The notes under the pieces: generated by a model
Told to the model about the DNA's origin: nothing
The model's database searches: none
The model's input: only the letters and a program-made list of their open reading frames with translations
Position numbers and translations under genes: made by a program
Shown here: in pieces, positions 16,746 to 25,020 of the stretch
How positions within the stretch are numbered: the first letter of the stretch is position 1
Layout: every line of letters starts with the position of its first letter
Origin: Halosimplex halophilum
GTDB lineage: Archaea; Halobacteriota; Halobacteria; Halobacteriales; Haloarculaceae
Reading direction: 5' to 3'
Length of the DNA stretch: 64,000 bases
Assembly (NCBI RefSeq): GCF_004698125.1
Contig: NZ_SRHV01000005.1
Location: 682,001-746,000, forward strand

Positions 16746-17330
16746 TCAGGGCTGTTCGCCCGTCTCGAGCGTGAAGTCGTCGGTCGGGTAGGCGACGCAG
16801 GTCAGGCAGTAGCCGTCGTCCATGTCGTCGTCGAACAGCGCCTCGTTGTGCTCGTGGCGGATGTAGTCGCCGGCGGGGCCGTCCTGGATCTGCCCGGCGC
16901 AGGAGACACACTGGCCCTGACGGCAGGCGTAGGGGAGGTCCCAGCCCTCCTCCTCGCCGGCGTCGAGGATGTTCTCATTGTTGGCGATCTCGATGGTCTC
17001 GCCCTCCTTGGCGAACTCGATGTCGTAGTACTCGACCTCGTCGTCCGGGATGGATTCGGGGTCGAAGCCCTCCTCCTCGTCGCCGCCCTCCTCGCCCTCC
17101 TCGAGCTCGGCGCCGCCCTCGCCGGCGGGGATGGCGCCCGCGGCGCCGCCGCCGATCGAGCGGTTCATGGGCTCGGGGAAGTCCGTGTCGGGCACCGCGG
17201 CCGCCCGCTTCTCGAGGACCTCCTGGGAGATGTCCGCCGGGGGCTCCCAGCCCGTCCCCTTCGCGTAGTGGACCGCGACGACGACGAGTGTCAACGCCGC
17301 CCCGATCGCGACACTCACTGTATCGACCAT
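16746..17330 (-). CDS. Membrane-anchored plant-type 2Fe-2S ferredoxin
   Basis: 194 residues. An N-terminal hydrophobic helix (5-22) anchors it. A variable, very acidic linker (~45-98) leads to a plant-type ferredoxin domain with C136-x4-C141-x2-C144-x30-C175 holding the 2Fe-2S cluster, and C178 as an extra cysteine. Soluble haloarchaeal ferredoxins lack the anchor, so this form probably passes electrons at the membrane. It stands alone, facing tRNA-Arg on one side and divergent from the methyltransferase on the other. The electron partner is not evident. Confidence 0.88.
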   Translation of the reverse strand: MVDTVSVAIGAALTLVVVAVHYAKGTGWEPPADISQEVLEKRAAAVPDTDFPEPMNRSIGGGAAGAIPAGEGGAELEEGEEGGDEEEGFDPESIPDDEVEYYDIEFAKEGETIEIANNENILDAGEEEGWDLPYACRQGQCVSCAGQIQDGPAGDYIRHEHNEALFDDDMDDGYCLTCVAYPTDDFTLETGEQP

Positions 17331-17536
17331 GTTTGCCGCTTCGGAGTGCCCGTATAACTAACTGACGCTTCAACGGTGGGCAACCGCCCGACGCCGCCCC
17401 CGAACGTGTTACCGGGATGACCGCCACCGGTCGGAGAGGGGGCGGCGTGCTCCACGTCCCGGTCGCGCAGAGCCCCGGGTTAGAAGGGGTCCCACGCCTG
17501 CGCAAAATCCATTGTCCCGGCGCGCGCCTCCGGCGT

Positions 17537-18244
17537 ATGGATTCGGACGACGTGCGGGATGTCGCGGACACCTACGACGAAATCGCCGAATCGTACGCGG
17601 ACGGGTACTGGGAGGAGAACCCCTTCCAGGCCCACTTCGAGTTCCCCGGAACGACGGCCCTGATCCCGGACGTGGAGGGGAAGCGGGTCCTCGACGCCGG
17701 ATGCGGATCCGGCGTGTACACCGACTGGCTGGTCGAGCGGGATGCGGAGGTCGTGGCCGCCGACGTGAGCGAGGAGATGCTCGCTGAAACCGCCGAGCGC
17801 GTGGGGGACGCGGTCGAACTCCGGCGGACCGATCTCACGAGACCGCTCGACTTCGCGGCCGACGACGAGTTCGACGGGATCGTGAGCGGGTCGGTCGTTG
17901 ACCACATCGAAGACTGGGAGCGGCTGTTCGGGGAGTTCGCGCGGGTCCTCGCTCCCGGCGGATTCCTCGTCTGCTCGATGCGACACCCGATGCAGAACTA
18001 CGTCGAGTACGACGACTGGAACTACTTCGAGACCGATTCCCACACCGCCGACTGGGGCGTCGAGATGGTCACCCACCGGCGACCGATGTCAGCGGTCATC
18101 AACCCCCTGCTCGACGCGGGATTCCGACTCGACGAGCTGTCCGAGCCCGAACCCACGGAGGCGTTCGCGGAGCGGTGTCCGGAGGAGTACGAGACGTTCT
18201 CGGAGCGGCCCCACTGGCTCTGTCTCCGGGCGCTAAAATCGTAG
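17537..18244 (+). CDS. Class I SAM-dependent methyltransferase
   Basis: 235 residues from the ATG at 17537; the frame is open further upstream, but that part lacks homology. Motif I is VLDAGCGSG (51-59), motif II ends in VVAADVS, and IVSGSVVDHIEDW and the APGGFLVCS strand follow as in the ubiquinone/menaquinone-methylase-like group (Methyltransf_11/25). The substrate cannot be told from the sequence. The gene stands alone and converges on gnd with about 70 bases between them. Confidence 0.85.
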   Translation: MDSDDVRDVADTYDEIAESYADGYWEENPFQAHFEFPGTTALIPDVEGKRVLDAGCGSGVYTDWLVERDAEVVAADVSEEMLAETAERVGDAVELRRTDLTRPLDFAADDEFDGIVSGSVVDHIEDWERLFGEFARVLAPGGFLVCSMRHPMQNYVEYDDWNYFETDSHTADWGVEMVTHRRPMSAVINPLLDAGFRLDELSEPEPTEAFAERCPEEYETFSERPHWLCLRALKS

Positions 18245-18314
18245 GATCAAAACCGGCGTTTCGGCCCCGAACCGGACGGTCGGCGCCGAGTTGTAGCCGT
18301 GTCACCCACTCTCG

Positions 18315-19226
18315 CTACTCCCGCCGCGGCACGTCGTGACGACCGAACCCGTAGCGCAGCCGGCTGGCGAGCCGCCGGGAGAACCGCCCCGGCCCCTCGC
18401 CGCCGGACGAGCGGGAGTCGAACCGTTCGGCGAGCGCGCCGTAGATCAGGGGAACGGGGACCTCCTGTTCGAGCGCCTCCTGGACCGTCCAGGTGCCCGT
18501 CGACCCGCCCTCGACGCGGTCGGCGACGGTCCCGAGGTCGTTGCCCTCCTCCGCGAAGGCCTCCTCGCAGAGTTCGAGCAGCCACGAGCGGATGACCGCG
18601 CCGTTGTTCCACGTGCGCGCCACGGATTCGAGGTCCAGATCGTAGCGGCCGTTCGCCAGCAGTTCGAACCCCTCGCCGTAGGCCTGCATCAGCGCGTACT
18701 CGACGCCGTTGTGGACCATCTTCACGTAGTGGCCCGACCCGGCGGGCCCCATGCGGTCGTGGCCGTCCGGTCCCGTGGCGACGGCGTCGAAGACGGGGGA
18801 GAGTTCCTCGTAGGCCCACTCCGGGCCGCCGACCATCAGCGAGAAGCCCAGTTCCGCGCCGGCGGGGCCGCCGGAGGTCCCGCAGTCGAGGTAGGCGGCG
18901 TCCGTGGCCTCCGCTCGGCGGACCGAGTCCTCGAAGTGGGAGTTGCCGCCGTCGATGACGACGTCGTCGGAATCGAGGTGCGGTTCGAGGTCGTCGAGCG
19001 CGGCGTCGACGGCGTCGCCGGCGGGGACCATCAGCCAGACCCGTTTGTCCGCCCCGAGCCGCTCGGCGAGGTCGACGACGGAGTCGGCGGGGGTCGCCCC
19101 CGCGTCGGCCGCCCGCGCGACGGCCTCCTCGTCGAGGTCGAAGGCCACCACGTCGTGGCCCGCGTCGAGCACGCGGTCGACGACGATCTGTCCCATCCGG
19201 CCGAGTCCGACGACGCCCAGTTGCAT
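18315..19226 (-). CDS. gnd: 6-phosphogluconate dehydrogenase, decarboxylating
   Basis: 303 residues, the short (GndA) form. GLGRMG (7-12) is the dinucleotide loop, DGGNS and CGTSGG line the substrate site, and KMVHNGVEYALMQAYGEG with NNGAVIRSWL match the C-terminal helices. It oxidises 6-phosphogluconate to ribulose-5-phosphate. With the Azf-type glucose-6-phosphate dehydrogenase at 52439 it supplies the oxidative pentose phosphate pathway known in haloarchaea. It is third in a minus-strand run after DUF4177 and a membrane protein, with a 44-base gap. Confidence 0.92.
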   Translation of the reverse strand: MQLGVVGLGRMGQIVVDRVLDAGHDVVAFDLDEEAVARAADAGATPADSVVDLAERLGADKRVWLMVPAGDAVDAALDDLEPHLDSDDVVIDGGNSHFEDSVRRAEATDAAYLDCGTSGGPAGAELGFSLMVGGPEWAYEELSPVFDAVATGPDGHDRMGPAGSGHYVKMVHNGVEYALMQAYGEGFELLANGRYDLDLESVARTWNNGAVIRSWLLELCEEAFAEEGNDLGTVADRVEGGSTGTWTVQEALEQEVPVPLIYGALAERFDSRSSGGEGPGRFSRRLASRLRYGFGRHDVPRRE

Positions 19227-19270
19227 ACTCGGGAGTCTCCGGGCGCGCAAGTAGGGGTTGCGGTTCGACC

Positions 19271-20296
19271 CTACCGCTGGGAGTCCCTGAGGATGAGCGG
19301 TTCGATCGCCAGCGTCCGCTTGGCGATCGTCAGGATCCGCAACACGTAGGAGGTAAACAGGAGAAACGGGAGCAGCGTGACCGTGAACGCCAGCCCGATC
19401 GCCCAGGTCATGTTCAGCACGCCCAGCGTCCGCCCCGGGAACGTGCCGGCGTCGCCCACCGTCAGCATGACGGCGGCGACGACCAGCGCCGGGACCGCCG
19501 CGTAGAGGATCAGCTGCGAGAGCGTGACCAGCGCCCACTCGAAGTACAGCGTCTTCACGTGCTCCCTGGCCGGCCCGAACAGGCTGAGCGCCGTCTTCAG
19601 CTCCGTCAGCAGCCCCCGTTCCTCCGCCGAGAGCGACTCCTCGTAGTCGTCGCCGATCCGCTCGACCTGGAAGATCTTCCAGCCGTAGTTGTAGTTCAGC
19701 GCCGCGAACACCACGTCGAAGCTCCCGAACTTCGCGCCGTCGAGCTGGTCGGTGACGTGGTCGGCGTTCCCGATCAGGCTGTCGGTGAACTCCTCGACCT
19801 CCTCGCGGAGAGCGGCGTCGTCGTTGTCGGCCACCGCGACGCGGAGCGCCTCCGCCCGTCGCCGCGCGACGACGACGATCTGGCGGAGGAACTCCGAGGG
19901 GTCGGCCGGGCTCGGCGAGTCGGTGAGCTCCCCGGTGAACTCGCGGAAGTCCATCGAGTCCTCCATGCGCGCCCGCTGCTCGCCGAGCGGGCCGTTCTCC
20001 TGGGAGAGCACCAGCTGGCCGATGGTGACGACGAGCGTGGTGACGGTGACGATGGCCCCGATCATCGTCGAGAACATCGTCTCGATCGTGTCGCCCGACC
20101 GCAGTTGCGGGCCGAGCGGTTCGGGCAGGAGCGTGACGGCCGCGACGACGGCCGCGAACACCAGCGCGGCGAGGACGGCCGCGACGTGCAGTCGGTTCGC
20201 CCCGAGCAGCAACCAGATCTTGAGCCGGCTGGTGCCGGCCCGCTCGCGCATCGTGTTGGCGGTGCTGACCTCGTCCGGGTCGCTGCGCCCGCTCAC
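19271..20296 (-). CDS. Four-helix membrane protein of unknown function
   Basis: 341 residues from a GTG that overlaps the DUF4177 stop (GTGA). Two helices near the N-terminus (~35-60 and ~75-95), a soluble helical middle (~100-250) and two helices near the C-terminus (~255-280 and ~295-325). No motif pointing to a transport or enzyme function. Co-transcribed with DUF4177 and probably gnd. Confidence 0.75.
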   Translation of the reverse strand: MSGRSDPDEVSTANTMRERAGTSRLKIWLLLGANRLHVAAVLAALVFAAVVAAVTLLPEPLGPQLRSGDTIETMFSTMIGAIVTVTTLVVTIGQLVLSQENGPLGEQRARMEDSMDFREFTGELTDSPSPADPSEFLRQIVVVARRRAEALRVAVADNDDAALREEVEEFTDSLIGNADHVTDQLDGAKFGSFDVVFAALNYNYGWKIFQVERIGDDYEESLSAEERGLLTELKTALSLFGPAREHVKTLYFEWALVTLSQLILYAAVPALVVAAVMLTVGDAGTFPGRTLGVLNMTWAIGLAFTVTLLPFLLFTSYVLRILTIAKRTLAIEPLILRDSQR

Positions 20297-20505
20297 GGCC
20301 GCTCACCGTCGCCGCGGCCCGCCGGTCGCTTGAACACGATGAACTTCGTGCCGCCGCCCGTGTAGTCGATCGTCCCCGCGAGTTCCCACCCCTCGGCGCC
20401 GCGTTCGTTCAGCGCCGCCTCGGGGTCCACCGCCTCCTTCCGCGTCGCGTCGCGCTCCGGCCGGAGCGTCTTGTACTCCCAGCGCTCGACGGGCGTGTCG
20501 GTCAT
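20293..20505 (-). CDS. DUF4177 family small protein
   Basis: 70 residues with WEYK near the start, LNERGAEGWEL in the middle and GGGTKFIVFKRP at the end, the usual DUF4177 pattern of a short beta-rich domain. Function unknown. Its stop overlaps the start of the membrane protein downstream. Confidence 0.85.
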   Translation of the reverse strand: MTDTPVERWEYKTLRPERDATRKEAVDPEAALNERGAEGWELAGTIDYTGGGTKFIVFKRPAGRGDGERP

Positions 20506-20551
20506 ACTCGGGTCGCGCTACGCCCGTCGGGTCGGTAAGCGTGCTGCCGGC

Positions 20552-21454
20552 TCACTCGCCCGCGGGCGCGTCTGTCTGCCGGCGGGCGGCCCGGACGGTG
20601 TTGCGAAGTAGCATCACCCTGGTCATCGGCCCGACGCCGCCGGGCACCGGCGCGAAGTAGTCGACCTTCAGCTCGACGCTTGCGGCGTCGACATCGCCGA
20701 CGAGTTCGTAGCCCCTCCCGCTTTCGGCGGGAACGCGACCGATCCCCACGTCGACGACCGTCGTCCCCTCGGTCACCATCGACCCGTCGAGAAACCTGGG
20801 GCGGTCGACGGCGACCACGAGGACGTCCGCGGCCCGGGTCTTCGCTGCGAGGTCCTCGGTCCGGGAGTGACAGATCGTGACCGTGGCGTCCGCACCCCCG
20901 CTCGCACTCCCACCGCGAGCGCCCAGCAGCGCCGCGAGCGGTTTCCCCACGATCATCGAACGGTTCACGACGACCACGTTCGCGCCCGCGATATCGATGT
21001 CGTACTCCGCCAGGAGTCGCCGGATCCCCAGCGGCGTGCAGGGGACAAACCGCGGGGCGCCCGCGAGCAGCCGCCCGACGTTGTCAGGGTGGAGCCCGTC
21101 GACGTCCTTCTCGGGATCGATGCGCCGGATCGCCGTACGCCAGTCGACGTGCTCGGGCACGTCGTCCTGGATCAGGACGCCGTGGACCGACGGGTCGGCG
21201 TTCAGGTCGGCGATAGTATCGTGCAGTTCCGACGCCGGGGCGGTGGGGTCGATGTCGACGCGCGTCCCCTCGATGCCTACCTCCTCGCAGTCGCGCTGTT
21301 TCATCTGGACGTAGGACTCGGCGGCCGGCTCGTCGCCGGCGTGGACGGTCGCCAGTCCGGGTCGAGCGCTGTCATCGGCGAGCCGTTCGACCGACTCGCG
21401 GAGGTCGTCTCTCAGTCGCGCGGCCAGCGCCTCGCCGTCGAGGGTCGTCGCCAT
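20552..21454 (-). CDS. folD: Bifunctional methylenetetrahydrofolate dehydrogenase / cyclohydrolase
   Basis: 300 residues from the ATG at 21454. Y47-x-x-x-K region (SYVQMKQRDC) carries the catalytic lysine, VHGVLIQDDVPEH and DVDGLHPDNVGRL are the substrate motifs, and VVNRSMIVGKPLAALL is the dinucleotide site, ending with PGGVGPMTRVMLL. FolD interconverts methylene-, methenyl- and formyl-tetrahydrofolate in the cytosol. Haloarchaea use folate rather than methanopterin, which fits the dihydroneopterin aldolase at 49626. Normal length; a Ser/Gly-rich insertion follows PLAALLGARG. Confidence 0.93.
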   Translation of the reverse strand: MATTLDGEALAARLRDDLRESVERLADDSARPGLATVHAGDEPAAESYVQMKQRDCEEVGIEGTRVDIDPTAPASELHDTIADLNADPSVHGVLIQDDVPEHVDWRTAIRRIDPEKDVDGLHPDNVGRLLAGAPRFVPCTPLGIRRLLAEYDIDIAGANVVVVNRSMIVGKPLAALLGARGGSASGGADATVTICHSRTEDLAAKTRAADVLVVAVDRPRFLDGSMVTEGTTVVDVGIGRVPAESGRGYELVGDVDAASVELKVDYFAPVPGGVGPMTRVMLLRNTVRAARRQTDAPAGE

Positions 21455-21971
21455 GGACGGACCCGCCGAGCGGGTGGCGGTAGACTCTGCGGTGCGGGGA
21501 ACCGACCGACGACACCGTATCGACTGTCGCGACACTGTCGAGGGTGAATCGAGACAGGATCCGGATAGCGACCGATACGCACCGCCCAACGACGTTCTTG
21601 CTGATAGATCTCGTACCACATAGTTGCGGACGCAGCGAGGACAGGTCGGACGTGTCTAGATCCCGGCGTCCGACCGCGTTTCTTTGCGCTCCGGAGTGGC
21701 GACGAGCGGATGCGTCCGGGAGATTCGGTATCTCGGTATGCGCTTGACAGCCATAGACGCCGCGACTAGGCGATTCGCAGCCAGGCAGGTAAAACCCGAG
21801 TCCGAGCGCCGCGTTCGCCCGTGGCCAGCGAACGAGCGCAAAGGGAGGCGCCGCCGGCCGAAGCGGCGTGGTCGCTCGACGGATCCGCTCCGACAGGACG
21901 AGAGTTTCATCCGTCACAGAGATTTCGTCGATAACGTTCATATCGTTCGCTCCGCTACGTGGACACGACCG
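21455..21971. other. Intergenic region between folD and the HTH/PemK pair
   Basis: 517 bases between divergent genes. It contains one copy of an imperfect ~37-base repeat (21728-21764). No gene supported; open frames here are frame shadows without recognisable features. Confidence 0.5.
21728..21764. repeat. Imperfect direct repeat, left copy
   Basis: Shares ATGCGCTTGACAGC and, three bases later, AGACGCCGC with the stretch at 22723-22758. The two copies bracket the HTH/PemK pair in the same orientation, as flanking direct repeats would. Confidence 0.6.
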
Positions 21972-22343
21972 ATGTCGATAGACAGGGAGACGTTCCGCGA
22001 GGCGACCGAGGAGGAGCTCGAATCGCTGTCCGTGCCACAGCGGGTGCTGGGGTTCCTGGTCGCCCACGACGACCGCGCGTTCGAGGCGAGCGAGATCGCC
22101 GATCGGTCCGGGATCGACGAGAACGCCGTCAGAACGGCGCTCACGCGGCTGAAGCAGCGCGGACTCGTCGAACACAAGGCCACCTACTGGGCGGTGACCG
22201 AGAGCGAGGAACGGCTGGCGACGGCGAGCGGATACGAGCGAGCGACGGCGCTGTTCAACGAGCGACTCGGCGAGGAGGACCGCGAGGGGTGGCGCGAGCG
22301 CGCACCGGACGAACAGCACCCGAGCCTCACGGACGAACAGTGA
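21972..22343 (+). CDS. Winged-helix regulator, candidate antitoxin
   Basis: 123 residues from the ATG at 21972. The helix-turn-helix is clear: SEIADRSGIDENAVRTALTRLKQRGLVEHK followed by a wing strand YWAVTESEERL, as in MarR/PadR-like folds. The C-terminus is charged. The stop overlaps the GTG of a PemK/MazF-like gene (GTGA), the usual antitoxin-first order. It would be expected to repress its own promoter, although most PemK/MazF antitoxins are ribbon-helix-helix or AbrB proteins rather than winged helices. Confidence 0.75.
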   Translation: MSIDRETFREATEEELESLSVPQRVLGFLVAHDDRAFEASEIADRSGIDENAVRTALTRLKQRGLVEHKATYWAVTESEERLATASGYERATALFNERLGEEDREGWRERAPDEQHPSLTDEQ

Positions 22344-22693
22344 CCGACGACGGGCCTACACCGATCTTCGAACGCGGCGATGTCGTGTACGGGGCGGACC
22401 CGTTCAAGGGTGAGGAAGCGGCGCGCCCGTGGCTCGTGACCTCGAATCACGAGGGGCGACCCTTCCACGGCGAGCAGTACATCGCACTCACGCTCACGAC
22501 GAAATCCTGGCTGGACGGACTGGTCGAGATACCCGACGACGCCTGGGTCCGGGGCGGGACACCGGGAGAGAGCCGGATCGTCCCCTGGGGCGTGCAGTCG
22601 ATCGACCGTGCGGATATCGACTTCTGGCAGGGTCGACTCGAGCCGTCCGTCGTGGATAGTGCCGTCGCCGCGCTCGTCGAGGAGTTGCAGTAG
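22340..22693 (+). CDS. PemK/MazF-like toxin or relative
   Basis: 117 residues from the GTG at 22340. FERGDVVYGADPF, then RPWLVTSN, IALTLTTKSW and SRIVPWGVQSI follow the PemK/MazF beta-barrel order, with the RP-W/LV strand and the hydrophobic strand before the final helices. MazF proteins cut mRNA at short sites. The match is by pattern only, so RNase activity is a family-based prediction. Coupled to the winged-helix gene upstream. Confidence 0.65.
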   Translation: MTDDGPTPIFERGDVVYGADPFKGEEAARPWLVTSNHEGRPFHGEQYIALTLTTKSWLDGLVEIPDDAWVRGGTPGESRIVPWGVQSIDRADIDFWQGRLEPSVVDSAVAALVEELQ

Positions 22694-22722
22694 TCGCGGA
22701 GACACGGCTCTGACTCCGACTC

Positions 22723-22758
22723 GATATCCGGGATGCGCTTGACAGCGTCAGACGCCGC
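22723..22758. repeat. Imperfect direct repeat, right copy
   Basis: Partner of 21728-21764. The copies share a 14-base exact core and a second 9-base block, lying about 1 kb apart on either side of the HTH/PemK pair. Confidence 0.6.
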
Positions 22759-22835
22759 CGAGTCGGTGGACTCGCGAGCGCGTACGGACAACCGGAGAAA
22801 AACAGGAGCAGAGCGACCGGAGCGACGAAACTGCG

Positions 22836-23774
22836 TCAGTCGTGACGGTCGGCGCCGTCCTCGTCATGGAGCGGCCGGAGCGGCGTGATCTGCGGGCCGC
22901 GCTCGGTCGGGACGACGTCGGCCTCGATGCCGAACACGTCGGCGAGCAACTCCTCGGTGACGACCGCCTCGGGGTCGCCGCGGCCCTGGACGGCGCCGTC
23001 TTTCAGCGCGACGACCCGGTCCGCGAGGCGGGCGGCCTGCTGGAGGTCGTGGAGGACGACGACGACGGTCTTGTCGCTGTCGGCCCGCAGCCGCTCGATT
23101 ATCTCCATCACTTCGAGCTGGTGGTGCATGTCGAGGAACGTCGTGGGCTCGTCGAGCAGGAGCACGTCGGTCTCCTGGGCGAGCACCATGGCGATCCAGA
23201 CCAGCTGTTTCTGGCCGCCGGAGAGGCTGCCCACGTCGCGGCCCCGCAGGTGGTCGACGCCGGCCAGCTCGATCGCGCGGTCGACCGCGGCGCGGTCCTC
23301 GTCGGTGAGCCCGTCGAAGAAGCCCCGGTGGGGGTAGCGGCCGTGTTCGACGAGCTTCCCGACGGTGATGGTGTCGGGGGCGACGTTCTCCTGGGAGAGC
23401 AGGCCCAGCCGCCGGGCCAGGTCCTTGGCCTCCATGTCGGCGACCTCGCGGCCGTCGATGCGGACGGCGCCCGCCTCGGGGGCGAGCTGGTCGGCCATCG
23501 CCTTCAGGAGTGTGCTCTTGCCGCTGCCGTTGGGGCCGACGAGGGCGGTCACCTCGCCGGGGGCGGCGACGAGCGACTCGCCGTCGACGACGGGTTCCTC
23601 GCTCGTGGGGTAGCCGACGACCAGATCCTCGGCCTCGAAGGGGGTGCCGTCGGGGTCGGCGTCGGTGCCGATAGCGGGCGCCGAGAGCGCCGACTGGGCG
23701 TCGGGCGTCTCCTCGCAGTCGGTGTGTTCGTCGCGGCGGTGCGGTTCGGCCGGGGTGGTGTCGCTCTGGCTCAT
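22836..23774 (-). CDS. Iron-siderophore/cobalamin ABC transporter ATPase
   Basis: 312 residues. An unconserved ~45-residue N-terminus precedes the ABC core: Walker A GPNGSGKST, Q-loop SQENVAP, signature LSGGQKQ, Walker B VLLLDEPTT and H-loop VLHD, in the FecE/BtuD subgroup. It powers the FecCD-type permease encoded just upstream; its ATG overlaps that stop (ATGA). The cluster is iron-regulated by palindromes at 24955 and 27246, which favours siderophore iron over vitamin B12. Confidence 0.92.
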   Translation of the reverse strand: MSQSDTTPAEPHRRDEHTDCEETPDAQSALSAPAIGTDADPDGTPFEAEDLVVGYPTSEEPVVDGESLVAAPGEVTALVGPNGSGKSTLLKAMADQLAPEAGAVRIDGREVADMEAKDLARRLGLLSQENVAPDTITVGKLVEHGRYPHRGFFDGLTDEDRAAVDRAIELAGVDHLRGRDVGSLSGGQKQLVWIAMVLAQETDVLLLDEPTTFLDMHHQLEVMEIIERLRADSDKTVVVVLHDLQQAARLADRVVALKDGAVQGRGDPEAVVTEELLADVFGIEADVVPTERGPQITPLRPLHDEDGADRHD

Positions 23775-24946
23775 ATCTCTCCGAGTTGCTCCTGTTTGCG
23801 CATCAGGTAGAGGAAGTACGGGCCGCCGACGAGGCCGGTGACGATGCCGACGGGGAGCTGGCCGCTCCCGCCCGTGAGGACGGGGATGGCCAGCCGCGCG
23901 CCCACGTCGGCCGCCACCAGCAGGGCGGGGCCGGCGAAGACGCAGCCGACGACGAGCCGGCGGTAGTCGCTGCCGACGATGTTGCGGACGACGTGGGGGA
24001 CGATGAGCCCGACGAAGCCGACGATGCCGGCGACGGCGATGCTCGCCGCGGCCGCGAGCACGCCGACCGCCGAGAGGGCGAACCGCATCCGCTCGACGTT
24101 CATCCCGAGCGAGGAGGCGGTCCGCTCGCCCAAAAGCAGGACGTTCAGCTGGCGGGCGCCGACCAGCGACAGCCCGACGGCGACGATCGACCACGGCAGC
24201 GCGGTCCGGACCTGCTCCCAGTCGACGCCGGTCAGCGAGCCCGTCGTCCACTGGATGGCCGACTGGACCACGCCGATGCTGTCGGCGAAGAAGAACAGGC
24301 CGGTCTGGAGGCTCTGGAAGACGGTGCCGACGATGACCCCCGCCAGCACCAGCCGGACCGGCGAGGTGCCGCCCTTCCAGGCGATGACGTAGACCAGCAG
24401 GAACGCGGCCATCCCGCCGACGGCGGCGATGATGGGCAGCGCCGCCGCCAGGACGGGGAAGACGACGAGCGTCAGGAGGATGAGCAGGCCCGCGCCAGAG
24501 GAGACGCCGAGCACGAACGGGCTCGCCAGCTCGTTGCGCGTCACGGCCTGGAAGATGGCCCCCGAGACGGCGAGGTTCGCGCCGACGAGCCCGGCGACGA
24601 ACACGCGCGGCAGCCGGATCGTCCAGACGATGAGCGTCGGCGTCGCGAGCTCCGGCAGTTCGCCCTGGAAGCCCGTGACCGTCCGCATCAGCCCCTCGCC
24701 GAGCAGGAAGTTGAGCATCCAGCGGTGGTCGAGCAGGACGGCGGGGTCGACGACCGACCGCCAGGCCCGCACGACCGACATCGAGTACGACCCGAAGCTC
24801 ACCTGGACGAGCCCCGCGGCGACGGCCACCGCCAGGCTCCCCAGGCACAGCCCCAGCAGCGACCGGTCGACCCAGTCGAGACGGCCGCTGTCGGACGCCC
24901 TCGCCCCGGACTCCGTCTCCGTTCCCGACACAGCGTTCTCTACCAT
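23771..24946 (-). CDS. FecCD-family ABC transporter permease
   Basis: 391 residues, about nine to ten membrane helices, with the FecCD hallmarks: LPRVFVAGLVGANLAVSGAIFQAVTRNELASPFVLGVSSGAG and later GIVGFVGLIVPHVVR. It forms the channel for iron-siderophore uptake across the cytoplasmic membrane. The N-terminus is extended by ~30 polar residues. A DtxR-type palindrome lies 9-24 bases before its start, so it can be transcribed and repressed separately from the binding-protein genes. Confidence 0.93.
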   Translation of the reverse strand: MVENAVSGTETESGARASDSGRLDWVDRSLLGLCLGSLAVAVAAGLVQVSFGSYSMSVVRAWRSVVDPAVLLDHRWMLNFLLGEGLMRTVTGFQGELPELATPTLIVWTIRLPRVFVAGLVGANLAVSGAIFQAVTRNELASPFVLGVSSGAGLLILLTLVVFPVLAAALPIIAAVGGMAAFLLVYVIAWKGGTSPVRLVLAGVIVGTVFQSLQTGLFFFADSIGVVQSAIQWTTGSLTGVDWEQVRTALPWSIVAVGLSLVGARQLNVLLLGERTASSLGMNVERMRFALSAVGVLAAAASIAVAGIVGFVGLIVPHVVRNIVGSDYRRLVVGCVFAGPALLVAADVGARLAIPVLTGGSGQLPVGIVTGLVGGPYFLYLMRKQEQLGEI

Positions 24947-24954
24947 CCGATCGG

Positions 24955-24970
24955 TTTAGGTATGCCTAAA
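24955..24970. promoter_or_regulatory. DtxR-type iron-box palindrome before the permease
   Basis: TTTAGGTATGCCTAAA has perfect 6-base arms (TTTAGG/CCTAAA). The arm sequence matches haloarchaeal DtxR/Idr-type iron-repressor sites and recurs before the binding-protein gene. Its place just before the start would block transcription when iron is plentiful. Confidence 0.8.
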
Positions 24971-25020
24971 CAGCGGCTTAGTGGTTGCGGTTCGACGCGC
25001 TGGGCGACGGTCGGGGTGAG

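Noticed and set aside
18315-20306. Very long minus-strand frame spanning gnd and the membrane gene
   Set aside because: Only the part from 19226 to 18315 has homology; the rest is a high-GC shadow of the overlapping membrane gene and has no family features.
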